Shown here: piece after piece, positions 17,010 through 25,601 of the stretch
Layout: the number at the start of each line of letters is the position of its first letter
How positions within the stretch are numbered: the first letter of the stretch is position 1
Source: Pseudescherichia sp032055545
GTDB taxonomy: Bacteria; Pseudomonadota; Gammaproteobacteria; Enterobacterales; Enterobacteriaceae
Reading direction: 5' to 3'
NCBI GenBank assembly: GCA_032055545.1
Contig: DAMBQR010000033.1
Coordinates: 1-50,185, forward strand
DNA length: 50,185 nt
Notes under the pieces: generated by a model
Databases searched by the model: none
The model's input: the letters and a program-made list of their open reading frames with translations, nothing else
What the model was told of the DNA's origin: nothing
Made by a program: the position numbers and the translations under genes

Positions 17010-17414
17010 TTACGAGCCAAGCGTGAGCGTTTTCAGCATCATGCTCTTCACGGTATTAAGAACTTCAACGTTTGCCTGGTAGCTACGCGAGGCGGACATG
17101 GAGTTAACCATCTCGCCGACGACGTCCACGTTGGGCATCCGCACGTAGCCTTTGGCGTCGGCAAGCGGGTTGCCTGGCTCAAAGACCAGCTTGTCCGGGG
17201 CCTGGCTCTCAATGACGTTGGCGACCTTGACGCCGCCGGTGGCCGCGCCCGGCGCTGCATTCACCTGGAACACCACCTGCTTGGCACGGTAGGGCTGCCC
17301 GTCCGGGCCGGTAACGCTGTCGGCGTTGGCCAGGTTACTGGCTGCCACGTTCAGCCGCTGGGACTGCGCGGTCAGCGCCGATCCGGCGATATCAAAAATG
17401 TTCAGTAGTGCCAT
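17010..17414 (-). CDS. flgC: FlgC, proximal rod protein
   Basis: FlgC is a proximal rod subunit, 134 aa as in E. coli. It starts MALLNIFDIAGSALTAQSQR with the NVAASNLANADS rod motif, and ends GEMVNSMSASRSYQANVEVL. It is exported by the flagellar type III apparatus. It lies 3 bp downstream of flgB and is probably translationally coupled to it. Confidence 0.96.
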   Translation of the reverse strand: MALLNIFDIAGSALTAQSQRLNVAASNLANADSVTGPDGQPYRAKQVVFQVNAAPGAATGGVKVANVIESQAPDKLVFEPGNPLADAKGYVRMPNVDVVGEMVNSMSASRSYQANVEVLNTVKSMMLKTLTLGS

Positions 17415-17417
17415 CGA

Positions 17418-17834
17418 TTAATTCCCTCCCTGCAGCACGCTCATCATGCCTTTGATCTGTCCACCCAGAACGCTCAGCCCGGTCTGGTATTGCAGGCTGT
17501 TATCGGCAAACTGAGTACGCTCCCGGTCCATATCGACGGTGTTACCGTCCAGCGATGGCTGATCGGGAATGCGATAGAGCAGTTCAGTAGACGGTGCAGC
17601 GATGGTCTGGGCAGGAATATGGCGGGCGGAGGTCAGCGCCAGCGATACACCGCTGGTTTCGGCCCGGCCGCGCTCCATCACTTTTTTAAGTTCACCGGCA
17701 AAATCCATATCGCGCGCCTGATACCCCGGGGTATCGGCGTTGGCAATGTTGGCGGCCAGAACTTCCTGGCGCTGGGCGCGCAGGTTTAATGCTTCTTGCT
17801 GAAATCGTAGCGCGGCATCGAGTTTATCGAGCAT
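17418..17834 (-). CDS. flgB: FlgB, proximal rod protein, first gene of the flgB operon
   Basis: FlgB is a proximal rod subunit adjoining the MS ring and FliE. The 138-aa product matches the E. coli length. It carries the rod-family motif NIANADTPGYQARDMDFAGEL and the C-terminal helix YQTGLSVLGGQIKGMMSVLQ. It is the promoter-proximal gene of flgBCDEFGHIJ, a class 2 operon. The FlhDC box shared with divergent flgA lies 74-115 bp upstream of the ATG. Confidence 0.96.
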   Translation of the reverse strand: MLDKLDAALRFQQEALNLRAQRQEVLAANIANADTPGYQARDMDFAGELKKVMERGRAETSGVSLALTSARHIPAQTIAAPSTELLYRIPDQPSLDGNTVDMDRERTQFADNSLQYQTGLSVLGGQIKGMMSVLQGGN

Positions 17835-17907
17835 GTCTCCCCCGCTGATGACGTTACGCTGATGAGAAAATGACAGATGACAGCTTAAAGGGCATGAGGC
17901 ACGCCTT

Positions 17908-17949
17908 ATCGTTGGAATAAACGCAAAATGCGTCGCTATTTATTGCGTT
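17908..17949. promoter_or_regulatory. FlhD4C2 box shared by divergent flgB and flgA (class 2 promoters)
   Basis: The minus strand reads AACGCAATAAATAGCG (17934-17949), a 10-base spacer and CGTTTATTCCAACGAT (17908-17923). The first half matches the FlhDC half-site AAYGSN(2-3)AAATARCG perfectly; the second is its inverted copy with about four mismatches. A -10-like TAAAAT at 17969-17974 is suitably placed for flgA. This is the expected flagellar class 2 control point. Confidence 0.8.
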
Positions 17950-18007
17950 GATAGATCGGCGCGACGGGTAAAATCCCCTCACTTGTTAATCCAGGCAGGA
18001 GTTAGCC

Positions 18008-18667
18008 ATGCACAGCGTGAAAAGCGTATGCGGCGCAATTTTGCTGTTTGCCAGCCCACTGGCGGCGGCGCAGGATCTCACCGCCCAGCTGACCACCTTT
18101 TTTGCCCAACGGCTGGCAGGCTTTAGCGATGAGGTCGCCGTTACGCTGCGAACCCCGGCAAATCTGCTGCCTGCCTGTGAGCAACCCGCGCTGAGCGTGG
18201 CGAGTAGCGCGAAGCTGTGGGGCAACGTTAACGTGCTGGCCCAGTGCGCCAATGAGAAACGTTACCTGCAGGTGACGGTGGCGGCCACCGGCAACTACGT
18301 GGTGGCGGCCCAGGCGATTACCCGCGGTAGCATGCTGGAGCCTGGCAGCGTGACCCTGAAGCGTGGCCGCCTGGACAGGCTCCCGCCGCGCACCATGCTG
18401 GACATTAATCAGGCTCAGGATGCGGTAAGCCTGCGCGATCTCGCCCCGGGCCAGGCGATTCAGCTCTCGATGCTGCGCCAGTCGTGGCGAGTCAAAGCCG
18501 GGGAGCGTGTACAGGTGATCGCCAGCGGCGACGGCTTTAGCGTAAACGGTGAAGGCAAGGCGCTGAATAACGCGTCGGTGGCGCAAAATGCCCGCGTGCG
18601 CATGGCGTCGGGCCAGGTGGTCAGCGGCACGGTGGGGCCGGATGGGAATATTCTTATTAATCTGTAA
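18008..18667 (+). CDS. flgA: FlgA, P-ring assembly chaperone
   Basis: FlgA is a periplasmic chaperone needed for FlgI to polymerise into the P ring. It has a Sec signal peptide (about 1-21, cleaved after AAA before QDLTAQL) and a SAF domain toward the C-terminus, with ITRGSMLEPGSVTLKRGRL and RVRMASGQVVSGTV. The 219 aa equal the E. coli length. It is divergent from flgB and is the first gene of flgAMN, read from a class 2 promoter. Confidence 0.95.
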   Translation: MHSVKSVCGAILLFASPLAAAQDLTAQLTTFFAQRLAGFSDEVAVTLRTPANLLPACEQPALSVASSAKLWGNVNVLAQCANEKRYLQVTVAATGNYVVAAQAITRGSMLEPGSVTLKRGRLDRLPPRTMLDINQAQDAVSLRDLAPGQAIQLSMLRQSWRVKAGERVQVIASGDGFSVNGEGKALNNASVAQNARVRMASGQVVSGTVGPDGNILINL

Positions 18668-18673
18668 TCTTTT

Positions 18674-18700
18674 TAAAGATTTTGCGGCCCTTGCCGATAA
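18674..18700 (+). promoter_or_regulatory. Sigma-28 (FliA) class 3 promoter of flgMN
   Basis: TAAAGATT (18674-18681), an 11-base spacer and GCCGATAA (18693-18700) match FliA consensus in 15 of 16 positions. It lies 60 bp before flgM, giving flgM a second promoter besides read-through from flgA, as known in enterics. Confidence 0.92.
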
Positions 18701-18760
18701 TTAAGCAATATATGATGATGGCAAGCCCTAACGCCGCGAACCCTCGATGAGGACAACACT

Positions 18761-19054
18761 ATGAGCATTGATCGTACATCGCCTTTAAAGTCGGTTAGCA
18801 CTGTTCAGCCGCGCGAAACTAACGACACTCAGACTCCAAAAGCACGTCTGGAAAAATCCGCTACGGCGAACAGTACCAGCGTTACCATTAGCAATGCGCA
18901 AACCAAACTGACCCAGGCGGGCAGTGAAGACATTAATATGGAGCGCGTGGAAGCACTGAAAACCGCGATCCGTAACGGCGAGCTAAAAATGGATACCGGC
19001 AAAATTGCCGACGCCCTGATTAGCGAAGCGCAGAGTTTCCTACAGAGTAAGTGA
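18761..19054 (+). CDS. flgM: FlgM, anti-sigma-28 factor
   Basis: FlgM binds and inhibits FliA until the hook is complete, then is secreted through the flagellum. The 97-aa protein starts MSIDRTSPLKSVSTVQ, has a disordered N-terminal half and a C-terminal sigma-binding region MERVEALKTAIRNGELKMD. Length equals E. coli. It is preceded by the RBS GATGAGGA. With flgN 4 bp downstream it forms the class 3 flgMN unit. Confidence 0.97.
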   Translation: MSIDRTSPLKSVSTVQPRETNDTQTPKARLEKSATANSTSVTISNAQTKLTQAGSEDINMERVEALKTAIRNGELKMDTGKIADALISEAQSFLQSK

Positions 19055-19058
19055 GCGT

Positions 19059-19481
19059 ATGAGCAAACTGTCAGAAGTTCTTGATCAAATGACAGTTATC
19101 CTGAACGCGCTGAAAGGCGTGATGGATGCTGAGCAACAACACCTTTCGGCGGGCCAGATTAACGGCAGCGCGCTACAGCGTATCACCGAAGAGAAGAGTT
19201 CGTTGCTCGCCTCGCTGGATTATCTTGAACAGCAGCGTCGTGCCGAACAGAATATGCAGCAGAGTGCAAACGATGATATCGCAGGCCGCTGGCTGACGAT
19301 CACCAAAAAAACGCAGCATCTGCGCGAGCTTAACCAGCACAACGGCTGGCTGCTGGAAGATCAGATCCAGCGCAACCGGCAGGCGCTGGAGGTGTTAAAA
19401 CCGCATCAGGAGCCTGCCCTCTACGGCGCAAATGGCCAGACGTCGGTATCCCACCGCGGCGGCAAGAAAATCTCCATCTGA
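19059..19481 (+). CDS. flgN: FlgN, export chaperone for FlgK and FlgL
   Basis: FlgN is a cytoplasmic chaperone that keeps the hook-filament junction proteins FlgK and FlgL competent for export. The 140-aa mostly helical protein starts MSKLSEVLDQMTVILNALKGVM, typical of the family. Its two clients are encoded at the other end of the flg cluster. A perfect 12-bp hairpin follows. Confidence 0.94.
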   Translation: MSKLSEVLDQMTVILNALKGVMDAEQQHLSAGQINGSALQRITEEKSSLLASLDYLEQQRRAEQNMQQSANDDIAGRWLTITKKTQHLRELNQHNGWLLEDQIQRNRQALEVLKPHQEPALYGANGQTSVSHRGGKKISI

Positions 19482-19490
19482 CCTCCTATC

Positions 19491-19524
19491 GTTCAGGCCC
19501 GGGCATTGCTGTCCGGGCCTGAAC
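19491..19524. terminator. Hairpin between convergent flgN and murJ
   Basis: GTTCAGGCCCGG (19491-19502) and CCGGGCCTGAAC (19513-19524) form a perfect 12-bp stem with a 10-base loop. Neither strand has a long T-run (TGCTTT on the plus side), so it is a strong roadblock or 3' stabiliser and perhaps a weak bidirectional terminator. Confidence 0.6.
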
Positions 19525-19528
19525 TGCT

Positions 19529-21064
19529 TTACGCCGTCCGGCGAGCAAACTCCTTCACCTTAAAGCCCAGCAGCGCCAGCGTGGCAAAGTAGGCAATGCC
19601 CCCCACTGCGACCACCGCCATCAGGCGCAGCAGACGCCAGACCATTGTCCCCTGCGACCACTCCGGCATCACCGAGAGCACGCCCAGCAGCGCTGCGGCC
19701 ATCACGATCACCGCCACCACCAGACGCAGCAGAAAGCGCTGCCAGCCCGGCTGCGGGGTAAAGATCTGCTGCTTACGCAGCTGCCAGTAGAGCAGGCTGG
19801 CGTTGAGGCAGGCCGCGAGGCCTATCGACAGCGCCAGCCCGGCGTGTTTGAACGGGCCGATAAAGGCCAGGTTCATTAGCTGGGTCACAATCAGCGTGAC
19901 AATGGCGATTTTAACCGGGGTTTTGATATCCTGGCGCGAGTAGAACCCCGGCGCCAGCACCTTCACCACAATCAGCCCCATCAGCCCCACGGAGTAGGCC
20001 ACCAGCGCCCGCTGGGTCATCAGCGCATCAGTGGCGGTGAATTTACCGTACTGGAACAGCGAGACCGTCAGCGGTTTGGCGAGGATCCCCAGCGCCACGG
20101 CGCTCGGTAGCGCCAGCAGGAAGCAGAGGCGCAGGCCCCAGTCCATCAGGCGGCAGTACTCGTCATGGTTGCCGCTGGCGAAGCTGCGGGAGAGCGACGG
20201 CAACAGGATGGTGCCCAGCGCCACGCCCAGTATGCCGGAAGGGAACTCCATCAGGCGGTCAGCGTAGTACATCCACGACACCGAGCCGGAGGCCAGGAAC
20301 GAGGCGAAAATGGTGTTGATGATCAGCGAGATCTGGCTGACCGAGACGCCAAGGATCGCCGGACCCATCTGCTTAACGACACGCATAGCGCCCGCATCGC
20401 GAAAGCTGATGCGCGGCAGCACCAGCATGCCGATCTTTTTGAGGTGCGGCAGCTGGTAGAAGAGTTGTAATACGCCCCCAACGGTAACCGCCCAGGCCAG
20501 CGCCAGCACCGGGGGGTGAAACAGCGGCGCGGCAAAGAGCGCAAAGCCAATCATGCTGACGTTTAACAGGGTCGGCGCAAAAGCTGGGACCGAGAAGCGG
20601 TTCCAGGTGTTAAGGATCGCCCCCACCAGCGAAGCCAGTGAGATCAGCAGAATATAGGGAAAGGTGATCTTCAGCAGCTGGGTGGTAAGCGCAAACTTGT
20701 CGGCAGTATCGGCAAAGCCCGGCGCGGTGACCATGATCACCCAGGGCGCGGCCAGCATCCCGGCGATGGTGACGATCGCCAGCACCAGCGTCAGCAGGCC
20801 GGAAACGTAGGCGACAAAGACGCGGGTGGCATCTTCGCCCTGCTTGCTTTTGTACTCCGCCAGAATCGGCACGAAGGCCTGCGAGAACGCGCCTTCAGCA
20901 AAGATGCGGCGCAGCAGGTTGGGGAGCTTGAACGCCACAAAGAAGGCGTCGGTTGCCATCCCTGCGCCAAACACCCGCGCCACGATGGCATCACGTGCAA
21001 AACCCAGCACGCGGGAAAAGAGAGTCATCGAGCTGACCGCAGCCAGCGATTTTAATAAATTCAT
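19529..21064 (-). CDS. murJ: MurJ, lipid II flippase
   Basis: MurJ (formerly MviN) is the essential MOP-superfamily transporter that flips lipid II across the inner membrane for peptidoglycan synthesis. The 511-aa product has about 14 hydrophobic segments. It contains the N-terminal conserved block MNLLKSLAAVSSMTLFSRVLG and the cavity Arg motifs in FGAGMATDAFFVAFKLPNLLRR. The ATG at 21064 gives the E. coli N-terminus; the frame extends to 21103 but the extra residues are unmatched. A perfect hairpin 28 bp upstream separates it from yceM. Confidence 0.97.
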   Translation of the reverse strand: MNLLKSLAAVSSMTLFSRVLGFARDAIVARVFGAGMATDAFFVAFKLPNLLRRIFAEGAFSQAFVPILAEYKSKQGEDATRVFVAYVSGLLTLVLAIVTIAGMLAAPWVIMVTAPGFADTADKFALTTQLLKITFPYILLISLASLVGAILNTWNRFSVPAFAPTLLNVSMIGFALFAAPLFHPPVLALAWAVTVGGVLQLFYQLPHLKKIGMLVLPRISFRDAGAMRVVKQMGPAILGVSVSQISLIINTIFASFLASGSVSWMYYADRLMEFPSGILGVALGTILLPSLSRSFASGNHDEYCRLMDWGLRLCFLLALPSAVALGILAKPLTVSLFQYGKFTATDALMTQRALVAYSVGLMGLIVVKVLAPGFYSRQDIKTPVKIAIVTLIVTQLMNLAFIGPFKHAGLALSIGLAACLNASLLYWQLRKQQIFTPQPGWQRFLLRLVVAVIVMAAALLGVLSVMPEWSQGTMVWRLLRLMAVVAVGGIAYFATLALLGFKVKEFARRTA

Positions 21065-21090
21065 TACCGTATTAATCCGAACCCTGCGGC

Positions 21091-21113
21091 AAAACGCCTG
21101 CATAGCAGGCGTT
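21091..21113 (-). terminator. Hairpin with short U-tract between yceM and murJ
   Basis: AACGCCTGC (21093-21101) and GCAGGCGTT (21105-21113) are a perfect 9-bp stem with loop ATA. On the minus strand it runs into TTTT. It sits 28 bp before the murJ start, so it could terminate or attenuate transcripts coming from yceM. Confidence 0.6.
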
Positions 21114-21187
21114 AGAAGAAGCGCTTAGTCTACCTGGATTGCCATGAAATACTACATCCAGAAACTATTACCAGATACGACAGCGAG

Positions 21188-22111
21188 CTATTCGGCCATC
21201 GCCTCGCGCCAGAGCCTGTCGATGATGCGCTGGGCCAGCACTGCCTGCTCACCGGAGGTTTCAGGCGCACTCTGATTTTTCACGCAGGTGATAAAGTGCT
21301 GGGCGCAGCCCACGAAGCCGCGCTGTTCAAGGGTGCTCTGCCAGCCGGGAATGGGACGTAGCGTAATACCGCCGCCCTGCTCTTCCCGCCACTCGCGCAT
21401 GTCGGTTACGTCATACAGGCCGCCGTCGGTCACCGCCTGTACCCACTCGCGCTGGCTACCCGCCCGGCGATGCATGCTGGTGGTGATCTGCAGGGCGTCG
21501 TGGCTAAAGTGGTGCTCGGCGTAGATCATCGCCCCGTCGTCGTTGGTGAGCAGCGTGCCGCCGTTTAGCTGGCCTTCGCCGCCCGCCAGCCACAGGGCGG
21601 TATCGACCACGTGGAGATAGTCATCCAGCAGCGTGAAGCGCAGATCCTGCGGCCCGACGCTGTCGCTGCGGTGCTTGTCCATGCGCAGCGAGGCGCCAGC
21701 AGCCAGCCGGGCTTTCAGGTCGCGGTAGAGCGGCGCGAAGCGGCGGTTAAAGCCGACCATCAGGATCAGATTCTTACGCGCGGCGAGCGCCACCAGCCGC
21801 TCGGCGTCGGCAAGGTTCTCCGCCAGTGGTTTATCGACGCAGACGTGCACTCCCGCGTTCAGCAGCTCGCTTACCACCGCGTAGTGCGAGGCGGTAGAGG
21901 TGTGAACAAACGCCGCATCGCACTGAGCGGCCAGCTCCGGCAGCGACCCGGCATAGGGCATCCGCCAGCGCTGGCATATGGCTAACGCCTTCTCCCGCGA
22001 CGGCGACCAGGCAGCCTGCAGCGTCCAGTCGGTGGCCGCCCCCAGTACCGGCAGCCAGGCTTTCTGGGCGATGCCACCCAGCCCTACTACGCCTATGCGT
22101 AACTGTGTCAT
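21188..22111 (-). CDS. yceM: YceM (MviM), Gfo/Idh/MocA-family oxidoreductase
   Basis: This is a putative NAD(P)-dependent oxidoreductase of unknown substrate. The N-terminal Rossmann fold starts MTQLRIGVVGLGGIA with the GxGGxA nucleotide loop at residues 10-15. The CVDKPLAENLADAERL segment is the EKP-like motif of the family. The 307 aa equal E. coli. It is 2 bp downstream of yceH and upstream of murJ, the E. coli order. Confidence 0.92.
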   Translation of the reverse strand: MTQLRIGVVGLGGIAQKAWLPVLGAATDWTLQAAWSPSREKALAICQRWRMPYAGSLPELAAQCDAAFVHTSTASHYAVVSELLNAGVHVCVDKPLAENLADAERLVALAARKNLILMVGFNRRFAPLYRDLKARLAAGASLRMDKHRSDSVGPQDLRFTLLDDYLHVVDTALWLAGGEGQLNGGTLLTNDDGAMIYAEHHFSHDALQITTSMHRRAGSQREWVQAVTDGGLYDVTDMREWREEQGGGITLRPIPGWQSTLEQRGFVGCAQHFITCVKNQSAPETSGEQAVLAQRIIDRLWREAMAE

Positions 22112-22113
22112 GG

Positions 22114-22761
22114 TTAATCTCCCAGGTGTGCCAGCAGCGAATCGAGACGCTGCTTCAGTTCGGCGACTTCGCTCTCCAGCGCCGCCACCCGCGCGGCGAG
22201 ATCCTCTGCGGGTAACGCTTCGCTCGCATCGGCAGTCGCTTCCGGGGCCGTGTCACCGCTAAACAGGTGCATATAGCGGCTTTCGCGCTTGCCCGGCTCG
22301 CGCGGCAGACGGACGACAAAAGGACCATCTTCCCGGCTGGCCAGCGCCTCTAAAGTCTGTTCAACCTCCGGCACGTCGGCAAACTCATGCATTCTTGCCG
22401 CCCGCATTCGCAGCTCGCCCGGCGTCTGTGCGCCGCGCAGCAGCAGCGTAGTAATGAGCGCCGTCTCGCCGCTGCTGAGCCTGAGGTTGCCAAACTCGGA
22501 GTTGCAGAAGCGCTGCTCATATTTTGTTACCCGGTTGCCGAAGCCGCTGACGTTGCGCAGATAGTGGCGTTTGACCAGCACGTCGAGGAGATCCTGCACC
22601 TCGGCGTCGCCCAGCGACATCACGGGTTCACGGTTGGTTTTCTGATTGCAGGCGCTGACGACTGCGTTTAAAGAGAGGGGATACTGCTCCGGAGTGGTGA
22701 CCTGCTTCTCCAGCAGGCAGCCGATAATCCGCGCTTCGGCGGGGCTTAACAGGATTTTCAT
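22114..22761 (-). CDS. yceH: YceH, DUF480 protein
   Basis: This conserved cytoplasmic protein of 215 aa has the DUF480 family start LSPAEARIIGCLLEKQ and two predicted winged-helix repeats. It includes LKQRLDSLLAHLGD, a likely C-terminal coiled coil. Function is not established. It lies between rimJ (12-bp gap) and yceM (2-bp gap) in one leftward unit. Confidence 0.93.
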   Translation of the reverse strand: MKILLSPAEARIIGCLLEKQVTTPEQYPLSLNAVVSACNQKTNREPVMSLGDAEVQDLLDVLVKRHYLRNVSGFGNRVTKYEQRFCNSEFGNLRLSSGETALITTLLLRGAQTPGELRMRAARMHEFADVPEVEQTLEALASREDGPFVVRLPREPGKRESRYMHLFSGDTAPEATADASEALPAEDLAARVAALESEVAELKQRLDSLLAHLGD

Positions 22762-22773
22762 TTTCTTCTTTCC

Positions 22774-23361
22774 TTAATTGCGGCCTGCGGTCCACTCCTG
22801 GGTGGTCAGCGCCGTCAGCACATGATCGCGCCACTCGCCGTCGATCAGCAGATAGGCTTTGGCATAGCCCTCTTTTTCAAAGCCCAGCCGCGCCAGCAGG
22901 CCGCCGCTGCGCTGGTTGTGCGGCATATAGTTAGCCATAATACGGTGGATATGCTGGGTGCGCTGCATATAGCGGATGGCGGCGGTCAGCGCCTCAAACA
23001 TCAGCCCCTGCCCCTGCCATTTCTGCCCGATAGAGTAGCCCAGATAGCAGGCGTGAAACGAGCCGCGCACCACGTTGGAGAAGTTGGCGACGCCCACGAT
23101 CTCTTTCTCTTCAGGATCGAGCAGCGCAAAGTAGAAGGCGCTTCCCTGCTTATGAAATTCGTTGATCATGCTGAGACGCGCCTGCCAGCCTGACGGATAG
23201 CAGTGGCTCTCATCGCGAATGGGTTCCCAGGGTTTTAAAAACTGGCGGTTTTCTGCGTAGTAGTCTGCCAGACGCCATGCATCGCGCTCATGCACTAAAC
23301 GCACCACCAGCCGGTCTGTCGTCAAGCGCGCTTTTGGAACGTTGTTAAGATAGCCGAACAT
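22774..23361 (-). CDS. rimJ: RimJ, ribosomal protein uS5 N-terminal alanine acetyltransferase
   Basis: RimJ is a GNAT-family enzyme that acetylates the N-terminal Ala of ribosomal protein S5. The 195-aa protein starts MFGYLNNVPKARLTTDRLVV. The acetyl-CoA loop lies in YLGYSIGQKWQGQGLMFEAL (Q/RxxGxG/A type). It has one residue more than E. coli at the C-terminus. It is first in the leftward unit rimJ-yceH-yceM and divergent from mdtH. Confidence 0.96.
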   Translation of the reverse strand: MFGYLNNVPKARLTTDRLVVRLVHERDAWRLADYYAENRQFLKPWEPIRDESHCYPSGWQARLSMINEFHKQGSAFYFALLDPEEKEIVGVANFSNVVRGSFHACYLGYSIGQKWQGQGLMFEALTAAIRYMQRTQHIHRIMANYMPHNQRSGGLLARLGFEKEGYAKAYLLIDGEWRDHVLTALTTQEWTAGRN

Positions 23362-23553
23362 TAATCACCACTCCTGTCGAAACGTCTTATTACCCCTGCG
23401 GATAACTATACCTGTGGCACGCCACTATTACGATAAAGAGCATCAATCAAAGCGTTGCTTCGATAAAAAAATATCGTCGCCGCAACGGTGGGAAAATGTT
23501 CAGCAACCACGCAGAATAGCAGGGTAATTAATTTGACATTCCCGGGAGGGGAG

Positions 23554-24762
23554 ATGTCCCGCGTATCGCAGGCGAGGCGCCTGGGTAAATATTTCCTGCT
23601 CATCGATAATATGCTGGTTGTGTTAGGTTTCTTCGTTGTCTTCCCGCTTATTTCTATTCGCTTTGTGGATCAGCTTGGCTGGGCTGCCTTAATGGTAGGT
23701 ATTGCCCTTGGCCTGCGTCAGCTTATCCAGCAGGGACTGGGGATCTTTGGCGGCGCAATCGCCGATCGCTTTGGTGCCAAGCCGATGATCGTCACCGGCA
23801 TGCTGATGCGAGCCGCCGGTTTCGCTACTATGGCCGTAGCACAGGAGCCATGGCTGCTCTGGAGCTCATGCATCCTCTCCGGCCTCGGCGGCACCCTGTT
23901 TGATCCGCCGCGTTCGGCGCTGGTAGTCAAGCTGATCCGCCCCCATCTACGCGGACGCTTCTTCTCGCTGCTGATGATGCAGGACAGCGCCGGGGCGGTG
24001 ATTGGCGCTCTTCTCGGCAGCTGGCTATTGCAGTACGATTTCCGCCTGGTATGCGCCACCGGGGCGGTGATTTTTGTCATTTGCGCCGCCTTCAACGCCT
24101 GGCTACTGCCAGCGTGGAAGCTCTCAACGGTAAAAACACCGGTGCGGGAGGGGCTAAATCGCGTCATGCGCGATAAACGCTTTGTGACCTACGTTCTCAC
24201 CTTAACCGGCTACTACATGCTGGCCGTACAGGTGATGCTGATGCTGCCGATCATGGTTAACGACATCGCCGGTTCGCCCGCAGCGGTGAAGTGGATGTAT
24301 GCCATTGAGGCAAGTCTTTCGCTGACCCTGCTCTACCCTCTCGCCCGCTGGAGCGAAAAACGCTTCCGCCTGGAGCAACGCCTGATGGCAGGCCTGCTGT
24401 TTATGACCTTCAGCCTGCTGCCGATTGGCATGGTCGGCTCGCTGCAGCAGCTCTTTACGTTAATTTGCACGTTCTATATCGGCTCGATTATTGCCGAGCC
24501 GGCACGCGAAACCCTGAGCGCCGAGCTGGCGGACGCCCGGGCGCGAGGCAGCTATATGGGCTTTAGCCGCCTCGGCCTCGCCTTTGGCGGTTTCCTTGGC
24601 TATGCGGGGGGCGGCTGGCTGTTTGACGCCGGAAAAGCCTTCAGCCAGCCCGAGCTACCGTGGATGATGCTGTCAGCTATTGGCCTCGTCACGCTCTTTG
24701 CGCTCTGGTGGCAGTTCAGCCCCAAAGATACCCAGACAGGGCTGCTCGAACCGGAGGCCTGA
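23554..24762 (+). CDS. mdtH: MdtH, MFS multidrug efflux transporter
   Basis: MdtH is an inner-membrane proton antiporter; overexpression of the E. coli protein gives quinolone resistance. The 402-aa length equals E. coli. It has 12 hydrophobic segments, with motif A GGAIADRFGAKP at about residues 66-77. The ATG at 23554 lies after the strong RBS GGGAGGGGAG and gives MSRVSQARRLGKYF. The open frame reaches 23488 but the added residues do not fit the family. It is divergent from rimJ. The shared gap holds a perfect small palindrome, CGATA-N6-TATCG, at 23461-23476. Confidence 0.96.
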   Translation: MSRVSQARRLGKYFLLIDNMLVVLGFFVVFPLISIRFVDQLGWAALMVGIALGLRQLIQQGLGIFGGAIADRFGAKPMIVTGMLMRAAGFATMAVAQEPWLLWSSCILSGLGGTLFDPPRSALVVKLIRPHLRGRFFSLLMMQDSAGAVIGALLGSWLLQYDFRLVCATGAVIFVICAAFNAWLLPAWKLSTVKTPVREGLNRVMRDKRFVTYVLTLTGYYMLAVQVMLMLPIMVNDIAGSPAAVKWMYAIEASLSLTLLYPLARWSEKRFRLEQRLMAGLLFMTFSLLPIGMVGSLQQLFTLICTFYIGSIIAEPARETLSAELADARARGSYMGFSRLGLAFGGFLGYAGGGWLFDAGKAFSQPELPWMMLSAIGLVTLFALWWQFSPKDTQTGLLEPEA

Positions 24763-24827
24763 TTTGAAAGGCGCTTTTTTCTCTTCCATACTGATGGTTA
24801 CGGACAACCATCACCTGGAGGGGAAAC

Positions 24828-25475
24828 GTGAAGCTCTATATTTACGATCACTGCCCGTACTGCCTCAAAGCCCGCATGATCTTCGGCCTGAAGAATCTGC
24901 CGGTCGAACTCAACGTGTTACTTAGCGATGATGAAGCCACGCCCACCCGCATGATCGGCCAGAAGATGGCGCCGATCCTGCAAAAAGATGACAGCCGCTA
25001 CATGGCCGAGAGTCTGGACATAGTGAAATATGTTGACCAGCTCGACGGTGAACCGCTGCTCACTGGCGCACGTAAGCCAGCCATTGAGACATGGCTGCGA
25101 AAAGTTAACGAGTACACCAACCGCCTGCTGCTGCCCCGCTTTGCCAAAGCGCCATTTGATGAGTTTGCCACGCCCGAAGCGCGGGCTTACTTTACCAATA
25201 AGAAAGAGGCGGCTATTGGCAACTTTAGCGAGCATCTTGCCCATACCCCTGGGCTGGTAAAAAAAATCAGCGACGATCTGCGCGATCTGGATAAGCATAT
25301 TGTTCAGCCTAACGCGGTTAACGGTGAACTCTCCGAGGATGATATTCACCTCTTCCCACTGCTGCGTAACCTGACGATTGTGCCCGGTATCGTTTGGCCA
25401 ACGCGCGTCGCCGACTATCGCGACAATATGGCCAAGCAGACGCAAATTAACCTCCTGTCATCCATCGCCATTTAA
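24828..25475 (+). CDS. grxB: Glutaredoxin 2 (GST-like)
   Basis: GrxB is a glutathione-dependent disulfide reductase with a GST fold. The thioredoxin-like N-terminal domain has the active site CPYC at residues 9-12. An all-helical C-terminal domain follows. The 215 aa equal E. coli. The start codon is GTG, fixed by the strong RBS GGAGGGG seven bases upstream and the conserved MKLYIYDHCPYC N-terminus. It lies between mdtH and yceB. Confidence 0.96.
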   Translation: MKLYIYDHCPYCLKARMIFGLKNLPVELNVLLSDDEATPTRMIGQKMAPILQKDDSRYMAESLDIVKYVDQLDGEPLLTGARKPAIETWLRKVNEYTNRLLLPRFAKAPFDEFATPEARAYFTNKKEAAIGNFSEHLAHTPGLVKKISDDLRDLDKHIVQPNAVNGELSEDDIHLFPLLRNLTIVPGIVWPTRVADYRDNMAKQTQINLLSSIAI

Positions 25476-25601
25476 CCCCTGGTCCGGCGGAAGCGCAGGT
25501 TTCCGCCACCGCTTTCAGCCTTTTCTACTATTGCGTCTCCTGCTGGCACGCCAGACTGCTTTGTGTCACGATGTCACAATGGATGGCTTTTGAGGGATCC
25601 C

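Noticed and set aside
8000..19481. Possible pseudogenes within the flg cluster
   Set aside because: All fourteen genes are full length with intact terminal helices and no frameshift; small length changes in FlgD, FlgJ and FlgK are in linkers.
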